Positions 56,031 through 63,869 of a DNA stretch of 64,000 nt are shown here, in pieces (within the stretch, counting starts at the first letter, position 1; the number at the start of each line of letters is the position of its first letter). The position numbers were made by a program, and so were the translations under genes. The stretch is from Finegoldia magna_J (GTDB lineage: Bacteria; Bacillota; Clostridia; Tissierellales; Peptoniphilaceae), in NCBI RefSeq assembly GCF_002243175.1, contig NZ_NDYF01000010.1, forward strand, positions 186,001 to 250,000, in the 5' to 3' direction. Under the pieces are notes generated by a model. That model had not been told where the DNA came from. It saw only the letters and a program-made list of their open reading frames with translations, and made no database searches.

Positions 56031-57767
56031 CTATAAGGTCAACCACTCTGCTATTGGTCCTAATGCAAGAACCGGCAAGAAAGTTAATGCAGAAAATATA
56101 TAAACAACAATGACTATAATTATTGAGAAAGTAAGATTATCAGTTTTTAATGTTCCTATAGTTTCGTTAACATTAACTTTTTTAGATAAACTACCAGCTA
56201 TAGCTAGCTGAATTATTATGGATAAATATCTCCCCAAAAACATTACTAATCCGCAAGTTATGTTCCAAAAAAGATTATTATCTGATAAGCCTTCAAACCC
56301 TGAACCATTATTTGCCGCTGAGGAAGAAAATTCATAAAGAACTTGGCTCAACCCATGAAATCCAGGATTAGTTATTCCTTGTACTCCTCCATTAACACTA
56401 ACAGCTAAAGCTGAAAACCCTAAAATTAATAAAGGATGTATTATTATTGATAAAGCAGCTAATTTCATCTCGTTTCCTTCTATTTTTTTACCCAAGTATT
56501 CCGGAGTTTTTCCTATCATTAGTCCACAAATGAAAACCGCCAAAATGGCATATATTAACATATTCATTAGTCCGACTCCAGCACCTCCGAATACTACATT
56601 CATCATCATATTAATAAGAGGAACCATTCCCCCTAGAGGTGTAAGTGTATCATGCATATTATTTACTGTACCTGTTGTAAAAGAAGTTGTTACGGTGGTA
56701 AATAAAGTAGATTGAGAGATACCAAAACGCATTTCTTTTCCTTCCATATTTCCAAGATTTTGTGAAATTCCTGAAAGTGTGGCTCCATTAATTCCGTGAC
56801 TTTCAGTGAAATAACAAATTCCCAATCCTATTAAAAACAATATCGACATCGCTACAAATACAGTTCTTCCTTCTGTACCAATTAATATATGCTTTCTATT
56901 AATTGATTTTATACTTTTGTGATCATCATTGTTTGTGGCTTTCTCTTTTGAATTATCATAAGCCATTTTACCAAAAATAAAGATACACGATGCTGGCAAT
57001 ATCATCATAGATAGTAATTCGATTATATTTGAAATGATATTTGGATTTTCAAAAGGTGTTGAAGAGTTCGCTCCAAAAAAACCTCCTCCGTTTGTCCCCA
57101 AATGTTTAATTGATTCCAATGCCGCCACTGGTCCAGATGCAATTTGTTGGTTTTTCCCTTCAATTGTACTTACTATCATATTACTATTTAAATTTTGAGG
57201 AACTCCTTGTGATACTAATATTATTCCTACTATAATCGAGGCTGGTAATAAAAATCTAGTTATTATTTTAATAAAGTCAACATAAAAATTACCCATTTTT
57301 TTACCTAAAATACCTCTTATCATTGCAACACATGCAGCATATCCTGTAGCTGCTGAAGTAAACATCATCATTGTAATTACAAACATTTGAGAAAAATAGG
57401 ATAAACCAGATTCCCCAGAATAATGTTGTAAATTAGTATTAGTCATAAAAGATATAATAGTATTAAAACTTAATGATTCTTCCATTGCCTGTATTTTATT
57501 TGGATTAAATAAATTAAATGATTGAACTCTTAGTACTAGGTATCCAACAAATACCAAACATGCATTAACTAACAATAAAGTTTTTGCATATTGTTTCCAA
57601 TCCATATCATTTTTATCTATTTTTAATACTTTAAAAATTAATGAATCAAATCTGTCAAAGATAGAATCCAAACAAGTTTGTTTATTAACAGTTATCTTAT
57701 ACAAATAATTTCCAATCGGAAATATAATAATTAAAAATATAAGTAATGTTATCAATATTTGAAACAT
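56031..57767 (-). CDS. kdpA: Potassium-transporting ATPase subunit A
   Basis: The K+-selective channel-like subunit, 578 residues with about ten membrane helices and four pore-loop regions, including LGTNGGGFFGANS (about 223-235) and SSAANNGSGFEGL. It is preceded by the TPR-like gene and kdpF. Ribosome-binding site AAGGAG. Confidence 0.96.
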   Translation of the reverse strand: MFQILITLLIFLIIIFPIGNYLYKITVNKQTCLDSIFDRFDSLIFKVLKIDKNDMDWKQYAKTLLLVNACLVFVGYLVLRVQSFNLFNPNKIQAMEESLSFNTIISFMTNTNLQHYSGESGLSYFSQMFVITMMMFTSAATGYAACVAMIRGILGKKMGNFYVDFIKIITRFLLPASIIVGIILVSQGVPQNLNSNMIVSTIEGKNQQIASGPVAALESIKHLGTNGGGFFGANSSTPFENPNIISNIIELLSMMILPASCIFIFGKMAYDNSKEKATNNDDHKSIKSINRKHILIGTEGRTVFVAMSILFLIGLGICYFTESHGINGATLSGISQNLGNMEGKEMRFGISQSTLFTTVTTSFTTGTVNNMHDTLTPLGGMVPLINMMMNVVFGGAGVGLMNMLIYAILAVFICGLMIGKTPEYLGKKIEGNEMKLAALSIIIHPLLILGFSALAVSVNGGVQGITNPGFHGLSQVLYEFSSSAANNGSGFEGLSDNNLFWNITCGLVMFLGRYLSIIIQLAIAGSLSKKVNVNETIGTLKTDNLTFSIIIVIVVYIFSALTFLPVLALGPIAEWLTL

Positions 57768-57793
57768 AATTTCTCCTTCTTAAATTAAAAATC

Positions 57794-58096
57794 TTATGAA
57801 AACACATATAATTTTCTCGATCCATTTGAACCCATATTATCTAAATTAATACTAGCAGGTGTGTAACTAGGATCTAGAGCCCAAGCAGCTCTTAAGTGTT
57901 TCATTGCTAAAAGATGATTGCCTTTAATCTCCATCAATATTCCCAATAAATTATGTGGTACGGGATCATGAGGAAACTCAGCCATTTTTTTATAAATTAA
58001 CTCTAAGCATTCATCGTATTTTCCTAAATCAACTTTGTGTTTTATTATTAAACTAAATTCATACATACAATCTTTTTCATTTTTTATTCCTTCCAT
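57794..58096 (-). CDS. TPR-like protein of the Kdp operon
   Basis: A 100-residue soluble protein with two tetratricopeptide-like helix pairs: YDECLELIYKKMAEFPHD and GNHLLAMKHLRAAWALDPSY (about 58-77), the latter a good TPR. It lies between kdpF and kdpA with GGAGG before its ATG, so it is part of the operon. I know no function for it; an assembly or regulatory role for the pump is an inference. Confidence 0.75.
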   Translation of the reverse strand: MEGIKNEKDCMYEFSLIIKHKVDLGKYDECLELIYKKMAEFPHDPVPHNLLGILMEIKGNHLLAMKHLRAAWALDPSYTPASINLDNMGSNGSRKLYVFS

Positions 58097-58118
58097 AATT
58101 TACCTCCAATTTAAAACC

Positions 58119-58196
58119 CTAAAATTTTTCAGGATTAATTAAAGCATAAAAAAGATAACAAATAATTCCTAATATTAATATTGATATAAATATCAT
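58119..58196 (-). CDS. kdpF: KdpF, small membrane subunit
   Basis: A 25-residue membrane peptide too short for most gene callers. MIFISILILGIICYLF is hydrophobic and the end CYLFYALINPEKF matches the KdpF consensus YLVYALINPExF. GGGAGGA precedes the ATG. KdpF stabilises the KdpABC complex. Confidence 0.88.
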   Translation of the reverse strand: MIFISILILGIICYLFYALINPEKF

Positions 58197-58211
58197 AAAA
58201 TCCTCCCTATT

Positions 58212-58307
58212 TTATTTCTTATTTATAATACGATCTATCATATATACAAAATATTTCAACATCAAAAATGATAAAAGTAAAATTACTATCATAATGATAT
58301 CTTTCAT
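58212..58307 (-). CDS. Small membrane peptide upstream of kdpF
   Basis: A 31-residue peptide with one hydrophobic helix (IIMIVILLLSFLMLKYFVY, 4-22) and a basic C-terminus. AGGAGG stands before its ATG, 7 bases spacing. Clostridium Kdp operons also have two tiny peptides ahead of kdpA; this is probably the same arrangement. First gene of the kdp operon. Confidence 0.65.
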   Translation of the reverse strand: MKDIIMIVILLLSFLMLKYFVYMIDRIINKK

Positions 58308-58341
58308 ATATAGCTCCTCCTATTTATTAAACTGTAAAATG

Positions 58342-58409
58342 AGTATATCATCATAGACCTTAAAATGGTTTTAAAAAAAGCCACTGCAATATTAAAATCG
58401 CATTAAAAT
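58342..58409 (-). promoter_or_regulatory. kdp operon promoter with KdpE-like binding sites
   Basis: TATACT (58347-58342, minus) is the -10 box. A palindrome TTAAAA-TGG-TTTTAA (58360-58374) covers the -35 position, and two direct repeats ATTAAAAT with an 11-base period (58391-58398, 58402-58409) lie upstream. An 11-base period is typical of OmpR-family operators. Confidence 0.5.
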
Positions 58410-58481
58410 TTAAGCTAAAGCAAAAATTCGATTGTATTTATAGTAAACTATATCTGATAGAGTTTTCTAGGAGATGATTTT

Positions 58482-60371
58482 ATGGATAAAAAAGGAAAAT
58501 TAACCATATTCTTTGGCTATTGTGCTGGCGTAGGAAAAACTTACAGTATGCTAAAATATGCACATGAAAAAGACTTGGATGGGGCAGATGTTGTAATTGG
58601 ATATATCGAACCTCACGACAGAAAAGATACGCTTGATTTAATAAATGGTTTGCAGAGAGTAGAAAACAAAAAAATCACATACAAAAATCATGTTTTTTAT
58701 GAATTAGATTTAGATTCTATTATTAAAAGAAAGCCTCAAATTGTATTGGTTGATGAATTAGCACACACTAATGCTCCAACTTCTAGGCATAAAAAAAGAT
58801 ACCAAGATATAGAAGAGTTGCTGAAAGCAGGCATCGACGTATATACTACATTAAATGTTCAGCATTTAGAAAGTCTTCATGATATCATCGAATCAATAAC
58901 GAGAATAAAGATAAATGAACGTATTCCTGATTATATTTTTGATAATGCTGATAATATAAAAATTATCGATATTGAAGTTGAACAGTTGCTCCAACGATTA
59001 AAAAGCGGGAAAATATACAATACGATGCAATCACAAAAAGCACTTGCTAACTTTTTTACAAAGGGTAACCTGGTTTCGTTGAGAGAAATAACTCTGAGAA
59101 GATGTGCTGATCGTATAAATTTATACACTGATGAAAAAAATAGACCTTTTTTAAAAGAACACATTTTAGTCTGCATTAGCCCTTCACCCACAAATCAAAA
59201 AGTAATTAGAACTGCTTATAGAATGGCTAAGTCTTTTCATGCAGAATTTAGTGCATTATTTGTTGAAACATCAAATTCGAAGTTTTTATCTCAAAAAGAA
59301 AAATACGATTTACAAGCTAACATAAATCTTGCAAAACATTTAAAAGCAAATCTAGTTTCAACATATGGAGATGACGTAGCTTTTCAGATAAGTCAATACG
59401 CAAAAGTCAGCGGTATTTCAAAATTAGTTTTAGGAAGATCCCTTCAAAAAGTATCTTTATTGAGAAAATCAACAATCATTGATTCAATTACAAAAACAAA
59501 TCCAACACTTGATATATTTATAATCCCAGATGCAAATCAAGAATCTAAGAAAGTAAAGCTAAACCTTGAAAATCCGTTTCAATTTGATATAGAAGACTTT
59601 TTGACTACTTTTTCTATTATTCTAGTATCAACACTGTTGTCTTTTTTCTTCTTTGAACTTGATTTTAGTACAACAAATATTGTATTGGTTTACATTTTAT
59701 CAACATGTATTGTTGGATTTACAACGAAACATCCAATTTATAATGTAATTTCGTCAATAATTAATATCCTGATAATTGATTATTTCTTTTTAGAGCCTTA
59801 CTTTTCCTTTATAATTAACTCTAAAGAATATTTTATGATATTTTTAATTATGAGCATTGTGTCATTTATAATATGCTTAATGCAAAACAAATTAAAAAAA
59901 GAAAATTTATTAGCTATTGAACAGTCTCATAACTTTGAGATTTTATTTAAAATTAGTCAAAGTTTACAGTCAGCAAATAATTACGATAAAATAATGTATC
60001 AAACTTGTTATCATCTTTATAAATTATTGAATAGAGTTATAGTTTTTTATCCTATAAAGGATAATGAACTTAAAGCTCCCAAAATTTATAATCCCGAAAA
60101 TAATGAAAGCGCAAATAACACATATGTTTCAGAAGCAGAAAAAACTGTAGCTCAGTGGGTTTATTTGAACAACGAAAGTGCAGGAGCTACTACAAATACG
60201 CTCTCTAGTGCTAAAGGGCTCTACTTTGCTATTAGAAAAGGAAATTACGTATATGGTGTAGTCGGAATCGACATGTCATATAGTAAAAAAAATATTTCTT
60301 TAAGAGATAAATCTCTTCTTTTAGCTATGTTAAACGAAGTTGCATTAGCAATGGACTCCATAGAACATTGA
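58482..60371 (+). CDS. Truncated KdpD: sensor domains without kinase
   Basis: The 629-residue protein begins with the KdpD N-terminal domain: Walker A GYCAGVGKT (12-20), VLVDELAHTNAP (88-99), then a USP domain, DUF4118 with four membrane helices (about 375-480) and a GAF domain, and stops before HisKA. No His kinase or ATPase domain is present. Its USP has S233-P-S235, exactly 20 residues, then FSALF (256-260), close to the c-di-AMP pattern SxS-X20-FTAxY described for KdpD. It is divergent from the kdp operon, on the other strand from the kinase half, and has its own promoter region and terminator. Confidence 0.88.
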   Translation: MDKKGKLTIFFGYCAGVGKTYSMLKYAHEKDLDGADVVIGYIEPHDRKDTLDLINGLQRVENKKITYKNHVFYELDLDSIIKRKPQIVLVDELAHTNAPTSRHKKRYQDIEELLKAGIDVYTTLNVQHLESLHDIIESITRIKINERIPDYIFDNADNIKIIDIEVEQLLQRLKSGKIYNTMQSQKALANFFTKGNLVSLREITLRRCADRINLYTDEKNRPFLKEHILVCISPSPTNQKVIRTAYRMAKSFHAEFSALFVETSNSKFLSQKEKYDLQANINLAKHLKANLVSTYGDDVAFQISQYAKVSGISKLVLGRSLQKVSLLRKSTIIDSITKTNPTLDIFIIPDANQESKKVKLNLENPFQFDIEDFLTTFSIILVSTLLSFFFFELDFSTTNIVLVYILSTCIVGFTTKHPIYNVISSIINILIIDYFFLEPYFSFIINSKEYFMIFLIMSIVSFIICLMQNKLKKENLLAIEQSHNFEILFKISQSLQSANNYDKIMYQTCYHLYKLLNRVIVFYPIKDNELKAPKIYNPENNESANNTYVSEAEKTVAQWVYLNNESAGATTNTLSSAKGLYFAIRKGNYVYGVVGIDMSYSKKNISLRDKSLLLAMLNEVALAMDSIEH

Positions 60372-60404
60372 GCAGTAATACAATAGAAATATTTGATTCA
60401 ATAA

Positions 60405-60453
60405 AAAACAAAGTCCCCATAAGTTAAAAAATATTAACCTACGGGGACTTTTA
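60405..60453. terminator. Bidirectional terminator
   Basis: AAAGTCCCC pairs with GGGGACTTT around a loop with an inner GTTAA/TTAAC pair, flanked by A/T runs, between the KdpD-N and ferritin genes. Confidence 0.8.
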
Positions 60454-60469
60454 TACTAATTTGCTAGAA

Positions 60470-60961
60470 TTATTGTCTTTGTCCTAATTCTTTGTCTAAT
60501 ATTGCAAGACCAGCATTACTGTTTTCAGTTCTTTCAAGTTTTGCTATGATATTATCAAAAGTAGCTTCTTCTTCGATTTGTTCGTCAATGAATTTTTGTA
60601 GAAGAGTGTATACTTCATAGAATTTGATTTCATGAGCTGCATCAAATAATTCTCTGATTCTTCTTGTAACCTCTTTTTCGTGTTCTAAAGCAGCTTTGAA
60701 AATGCTTAATACATCTTTGTCGTAGTCAGCTTTTGGAGCTTCAATTGTTTTATATTCAATCTTATATCCAACTTCTTGTAACCAATGTCTGAAGTATTCA
60801 GCGTGTTCATATTCTTCATGAGCTTGCTTTTCCATGAAGTGTTCAAATCCATCCCAATCCATATCATTGAATTCAGAAGCCATTTGTTTGTATTCATAGC
60901 CTGATTGTAATTCAAAAACTAATTGTTCGTCAATTTTTTTTAATAATTCTTCTCTGTTCAT
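60470..60961 (-). CDS. Ferritin-like iron-storage protein
   Basis: A 163-residue four-helix-bundle protein; residues typical of ferroxidase centres are EYEHAEYFRHWL (about 50-61) and E17/Y24-region ELQSGYEYKQMA, with EEEATF and QKFID near the C-terminal helix. Probable cytoplasmic iron storage and oxidative protection. Monocistronic with a terminator. Length and motif match FtnA rather than Dps. Confidence 0.88.
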   Translation of the reverse strand: MNREELLKKIDEQLVFELQSGYEYKQMASEFNDMDWDGFEHFMEKQAHEEYEHAEYFRHWLQEVGYKIEYKTIEAPKADYDKDVLSIFKAALEHEKEVTRRIRELFDAAHEIKFYEVYTLLQKFIDEQIEEEATFDNIIAKLERTENSNAGLAILDKELGQRQ

Positions 60962-61021
60962 TTTATCATACTCCTTATAATTTAATTTATGTGACTGTTA
61001 GTTAATCATTTTACTTAAAAT

Positions 61022-61297
61022 TTAAGAATACAAATCATAAACACCGTAAACTTTAAGATTATTTTCTACCAATAGCTTCATGATTTCAGGAATCAATTTT
61101 GCCTTTTGTTTGGTAGTAAACCCATTGTAATTTATTTCGGTGTTATTTAAATCCATATATTCTGATGAGTCAATAACCTTAATTATTTTATCGTGAACTT
61201 CTTGTAAATGCATGTCTGCAATTACAAAAGTAATGTTGCAAATTCTATCGTCATCAATTGTAGGAATTATTCTATTTATCAGTAAAACATTATTCAT
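61022..61297 (-). CDS. Hypothetical protein, 91 residues
   Basis: A small soluble protein I do not recognise, with an alternating beta/alpha pattern (ICNITFVIADMHLQEVHDKI, about 19-38, and LLVENNLKVYGVYDLYS at the end). The ATG has AAGAGG upstream, and a GGGTAT box lies about 35 bases further up, so it may be stress-induced. The divergent S41-like gene shares the intergenic region. Confidence 0.6.
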   Translation of the reverse strand: MNNVLLINRIIPTIDDDRICNITFVIADMHLQEVHDKIIKVIDSSEYMDLNNTEINYNGFTTKQKAKLIPEIMKLLVENNLKVYGVYDLYS

Positions 61298-61328
61298 AAC
61301 TAACCTCTTTTTCTCTTTCTATATTTAT

Positions 61329-61353
61329 ATACCCAATTTCTACTATTTTATTC
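61329..61353 (-). promoter_or_regulatory. GGGTAT promoter candidate of the 91-residue gene
   Basis: GAATAA, 13-base spacer, GGGTAT (61334-61329), minus orientation. Confidence 0.4.
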
Positions 61354-61403
61354 AATTGACCCTTTCTTTTTTTTATATTATACTGATTAAAAAGAGGTGA
61401 GAA

Positions 61404-62597
61404 ATGAAAACATCACATAATAGAGCGAATAAACAAAGAAAAAGAAATAAAATTGCGAATAAAATATTTTTATTGGTTTTATTACTTATCTTTGGCTTTT
61501 TCGGTTACAAATACATAAATTCTAGACCAGCTGAATACAGTCAAATGATTCCCAAAAAATACATACTCAGAGATTTTGATGAGTTATGTAATCAAATTGA
61601 AAGTTCATATATGAATTTACCACAAACAAAAAAATACAAAGATATCGACTTTTTATCTTTAAAACCCAACTTTAAGTCTAAAATAAAATTGGAATCAGGC
61701 AAGAAGAAAGACGAAATGTCGACACAAGAAGTAGTTGATTTGTACAATGATATTTTGAAAAAGCTCTATGATTCAAATGTTAGAATAGCGGATAAACACA
61801 CTTTTAGTGAAATTCTACAACAAGATAATCACAATCAAATATTAAATAATTTATCAATGAAGAGATATTCTAATTTGACTGAAGAAATTCCTGAAAAAAC
61901 TTTCAGAGCATATTCTATCGACAATTACAAAGATGCATTGTATGTAAAAGTATCAGACTTTGATTCTGTAAACATTCAACAAGAGGCTCAAATTTTCAGC
62001 AATATTTTGAAAACTAATAAAAATAAAAATAAAATCATAATAGATTTGAGAGATAATGATTCCGATAATTTAGATTACGCTATTAATGTGATAATCAAAC
62101 CTCTACTAAAATCAGACATTAAATTTGAGTTTAATATCGCAAATAAAACTCAACCTATTATATCAAAAAATATTCTAGATAGAAATGATATCAGCTTTAA
62201 AACTATAGAAAATGTGGCGAACATCAAAATAAACGATAATCAAAAAAGTATAAAATACATTACTAATTTTAAACTAGCAATAAAAAAATCAGAAGACCAA
62301 AAATGCGATGTGTATATATTGCAAAACAAAAATACCAGAAACAGTGCTGATTTCGTGTGTCAAATAGCCAACAGAACCAAGTTTGCAACTACAGTAGGAG
62401 AAACAACTTCTGGAAATGGTCTGAATATAGTTCACACTTACAAATCACTTCCTAACACAGGATTAATCGTGGAGTACCCTCTTGGACAAGGTCTTAATGA
62501 AGATGGCACAACTAATGAAGAAGTTGGAACTATACCAGCTATAAAATTAGATGATAACAGCGAAATCGTAAAATTATTATTGTCTAGAGTTAATTAA
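61404..62597 (+). CDS. Membrane-anchored S41 peptidase-like protein
   Basis: The 397-residue protein has a short basic N-terminus and one membrane helix (about 18-38), then an extracytoplasmic S41-type region: IIDLRDNDSDN (about 213-223, cf. IDLRGNGGG) and NTRNSADFVCQIANRTKFAT (about 310-329, cf. the T-x-SAAE serine motif) with VGETTSGNG (about 331-339). The Ser is kept but the surroundings are degenerate, so activity is uncertain. Related proteins cleave cell-wall or regulatory substrates. Ribosome-binding site AAGAGGTG. Confidence 0.68.
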   Translation: MKTSHNRANKQRKRNKIANKIFLLVLLLIFGFFGYKYINSRPAEYSQMIPKKYILRDFDELCNQIESSYMNLPQTKKYKDIDFLSLKPNFKSKIKLESGKKKDEMSTQEVVDLYNDILKKLYDSNVRIADKHTFSEILQQDNHNQILNNLSMKRYSNLTEEIPEKTFRAYSIDNYKDALYVKVSDFDSVNIQQEAQIFSNILKTNKNKNKIIIDLRDNDSDNLDYAINVIIKPLLKSDIKFEFNIANKTQPIISKNILDRNDISFKTIENVANIKINDNQKSIKYITNFKLAIKKSEDQKCDVYILQNKNTRNSADFVCQIANRTKFATTVGETTSGNGLNIVHTYKSLPNTGLIVEYPLGQGLNEDGTTNEEVGTIPAIKLDDNSEIVKLLLSRVN

Positions 62598-62601
62598 AAT
62601 A

Positions 62602-62645
62602 AACGATCTAATATTAATGTCAATATCAATATTGGATCGTTTTTT
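62602..62645. terminator. Bidirectional terminator
   Basis: AACGATCTAATATT pairs with AATATTGGATCGTT (one G-T), followed by a T run, between the convergent S41-like and OhrR-like genes. Confidence 0.85.
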
Positions 62646-62650
62646 AGTCT

Positions 62651-63094
62651 TTATTTTGTCTTGTTATTATTCAAAAAATCTTGTAGCAAATCATATAATT
62701 GAACTTTTTTCTCATCCGATAATTCTAAACAACCATTCATAAGTTTAGGAATATCTTTTACTTTTTCTTGTAATTTTTTTCCTTCATCTGTTAGATAAAT
62801 TATTACAATTCTATCGTCATTTGAGCTACGAACTCTTTCAAGATAACCTTGCGATTGCATCTTTTTGATAATTGGTGTGATAGTACCGTTATCCAAATAT
62901 AACTTTTCACACAATTGTCCCACAGTAATTCCATCTTTTTCCCAGAGAACTAAGAACACAATGTACTGAGTGTAAGTCAACCCTAAAGGTTTCAAAAATT
63001 GTGTGTATGTACTTGTCACCATTCTAGAAGCTGCATAAAGTTTAAAACAAAGTTGATTTTCCAACTTCATATAGGTTTTGTAATCTTGATCCAT
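62651..63094 (-). CDS. MarR-family regulator, OhrR-like
   Basis: A 147-residue winged-helix repressor. ATG 63094 follows GGAGGAG directly. C16 in LENQLCFKLYAASRM is the conserved peroxidatic cysteine of OhrR, which senses organic hydroperoxides; the wing NDDRIVIIYLTDEG is also conserved. No ohr gene is adjacent in the window, so its target is unknown; it might be MgrA-like. Confidence 0.88.
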   Translation of the reverse strand: MDQDYKTYMKLENQLCFKLYAASRMVTSTYTQFLKPLGLTYTQYIVFLVLWEKDGITVGQLCEKLYLDNGTITPIIKKMQSQGYLERVRSSNDDRIVIIYLTDEGKKLQEKVKDIPKLMNGCLELSDEKKVQLYDLLQDFLNNNKTK

Positions 63095-63137
63095 AAACTC
63101 CTCCGATTTCAAAAATACGTCATTTTAAAATTGTAAA

Positions 63138-63869
63138 TTAATATTCGTTCATAAGTTTTTCCGATATTTCACAAAACAGATTGCTTTTTGAAAACATTAT
63201 CTCATCAATTTGTCTTACAAATCTCATTTCCATTAAAGAATTCGTTGCAAAACAACAATCCATACTTTGTAAATCGCTTAACTTAATTGACTTTTCAATT
63301 ATATTATAACCATTAATTTTCAAAAATTCTATAAGTTTTTTTCGAAAAATCCCCGGTAACATACCATCAGCTACAGGTGGCGTGATAAATGTGTTTTCCT
63401 GAATAAAAAATAAATTTGTGTACGTTCCTTCTGTTACATTTCCGTCTTGATTTAGAAAAACCCCTTCATCAAATCCTTCTTTCAATAATTTTTTGTGCAA
63501 GAAGTCATTTAGCAAATAATTATTTGTTTTATGATAAATTAAAGGGTTGTTCTTGTCTCTTAATTGGTCGAGAACTTTTAATTTCAATCCTTCTGTGTAT
63601 TTTGTATTGGAATAATCGGTGCTTCTTGTAGTAACAAATAAATCATAATCTCCATTATTATCCAATACCATTACTCTCAAACAATCTGTATCCAAATCAA
63701 TATTTTCTATTTCTGCTTTGATGTTTTCTCTTATATTTTTCGTATTCATCCCCAGAAAACTCATAGAATTTTCAAGTCTTTCAATATGATCTTCCAAATA
63801 AACAGGCTTACGCTCTACTACTTTTATAGTTTCAAAAAGTCCCTTACCGTATTTTATTCCATCGTTCAT
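63138..63869 (-). CDS. pabC: Aminotransferase class IV, probable aminodeoxychorismate lyase
   Basis: PLP enzyme of the class IV family, 243 residues. N-terminal YGKGLFETIKV (about 7-17), catalytic Lys region YHKTNNYLLND and GTYTNLFF are visible. Coupling to pabB (ATGA overlap of stop and start) supports the lyase that releases p-aminobenzoate from aminodeoxychorismate, rather than a branched-chain aminotransferase. Confidence 0.87.
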   Translation of the reverse strand: MNDGIKYGKGLFETIKVVERKPVYLEDHIERLENSMSFLGMNTKNIRENIKAEIENIDLDTDCLRVMVLDNNGDYDLFVTTRSTDYSNTKYTEGLKLKVLDQLRDKNNPLIYHKTNNYLLNDFLHKKLLKEGFDEGVFLNQDGNVTEGTYTNLFFIQENTFITPPVADGMLPGIFRKKLIEFLKINGYNIIEKSIKLSDLQSMDCCFATNSLMEMRFVRQIDEIMFSKSNLFCEISEKLMNEY

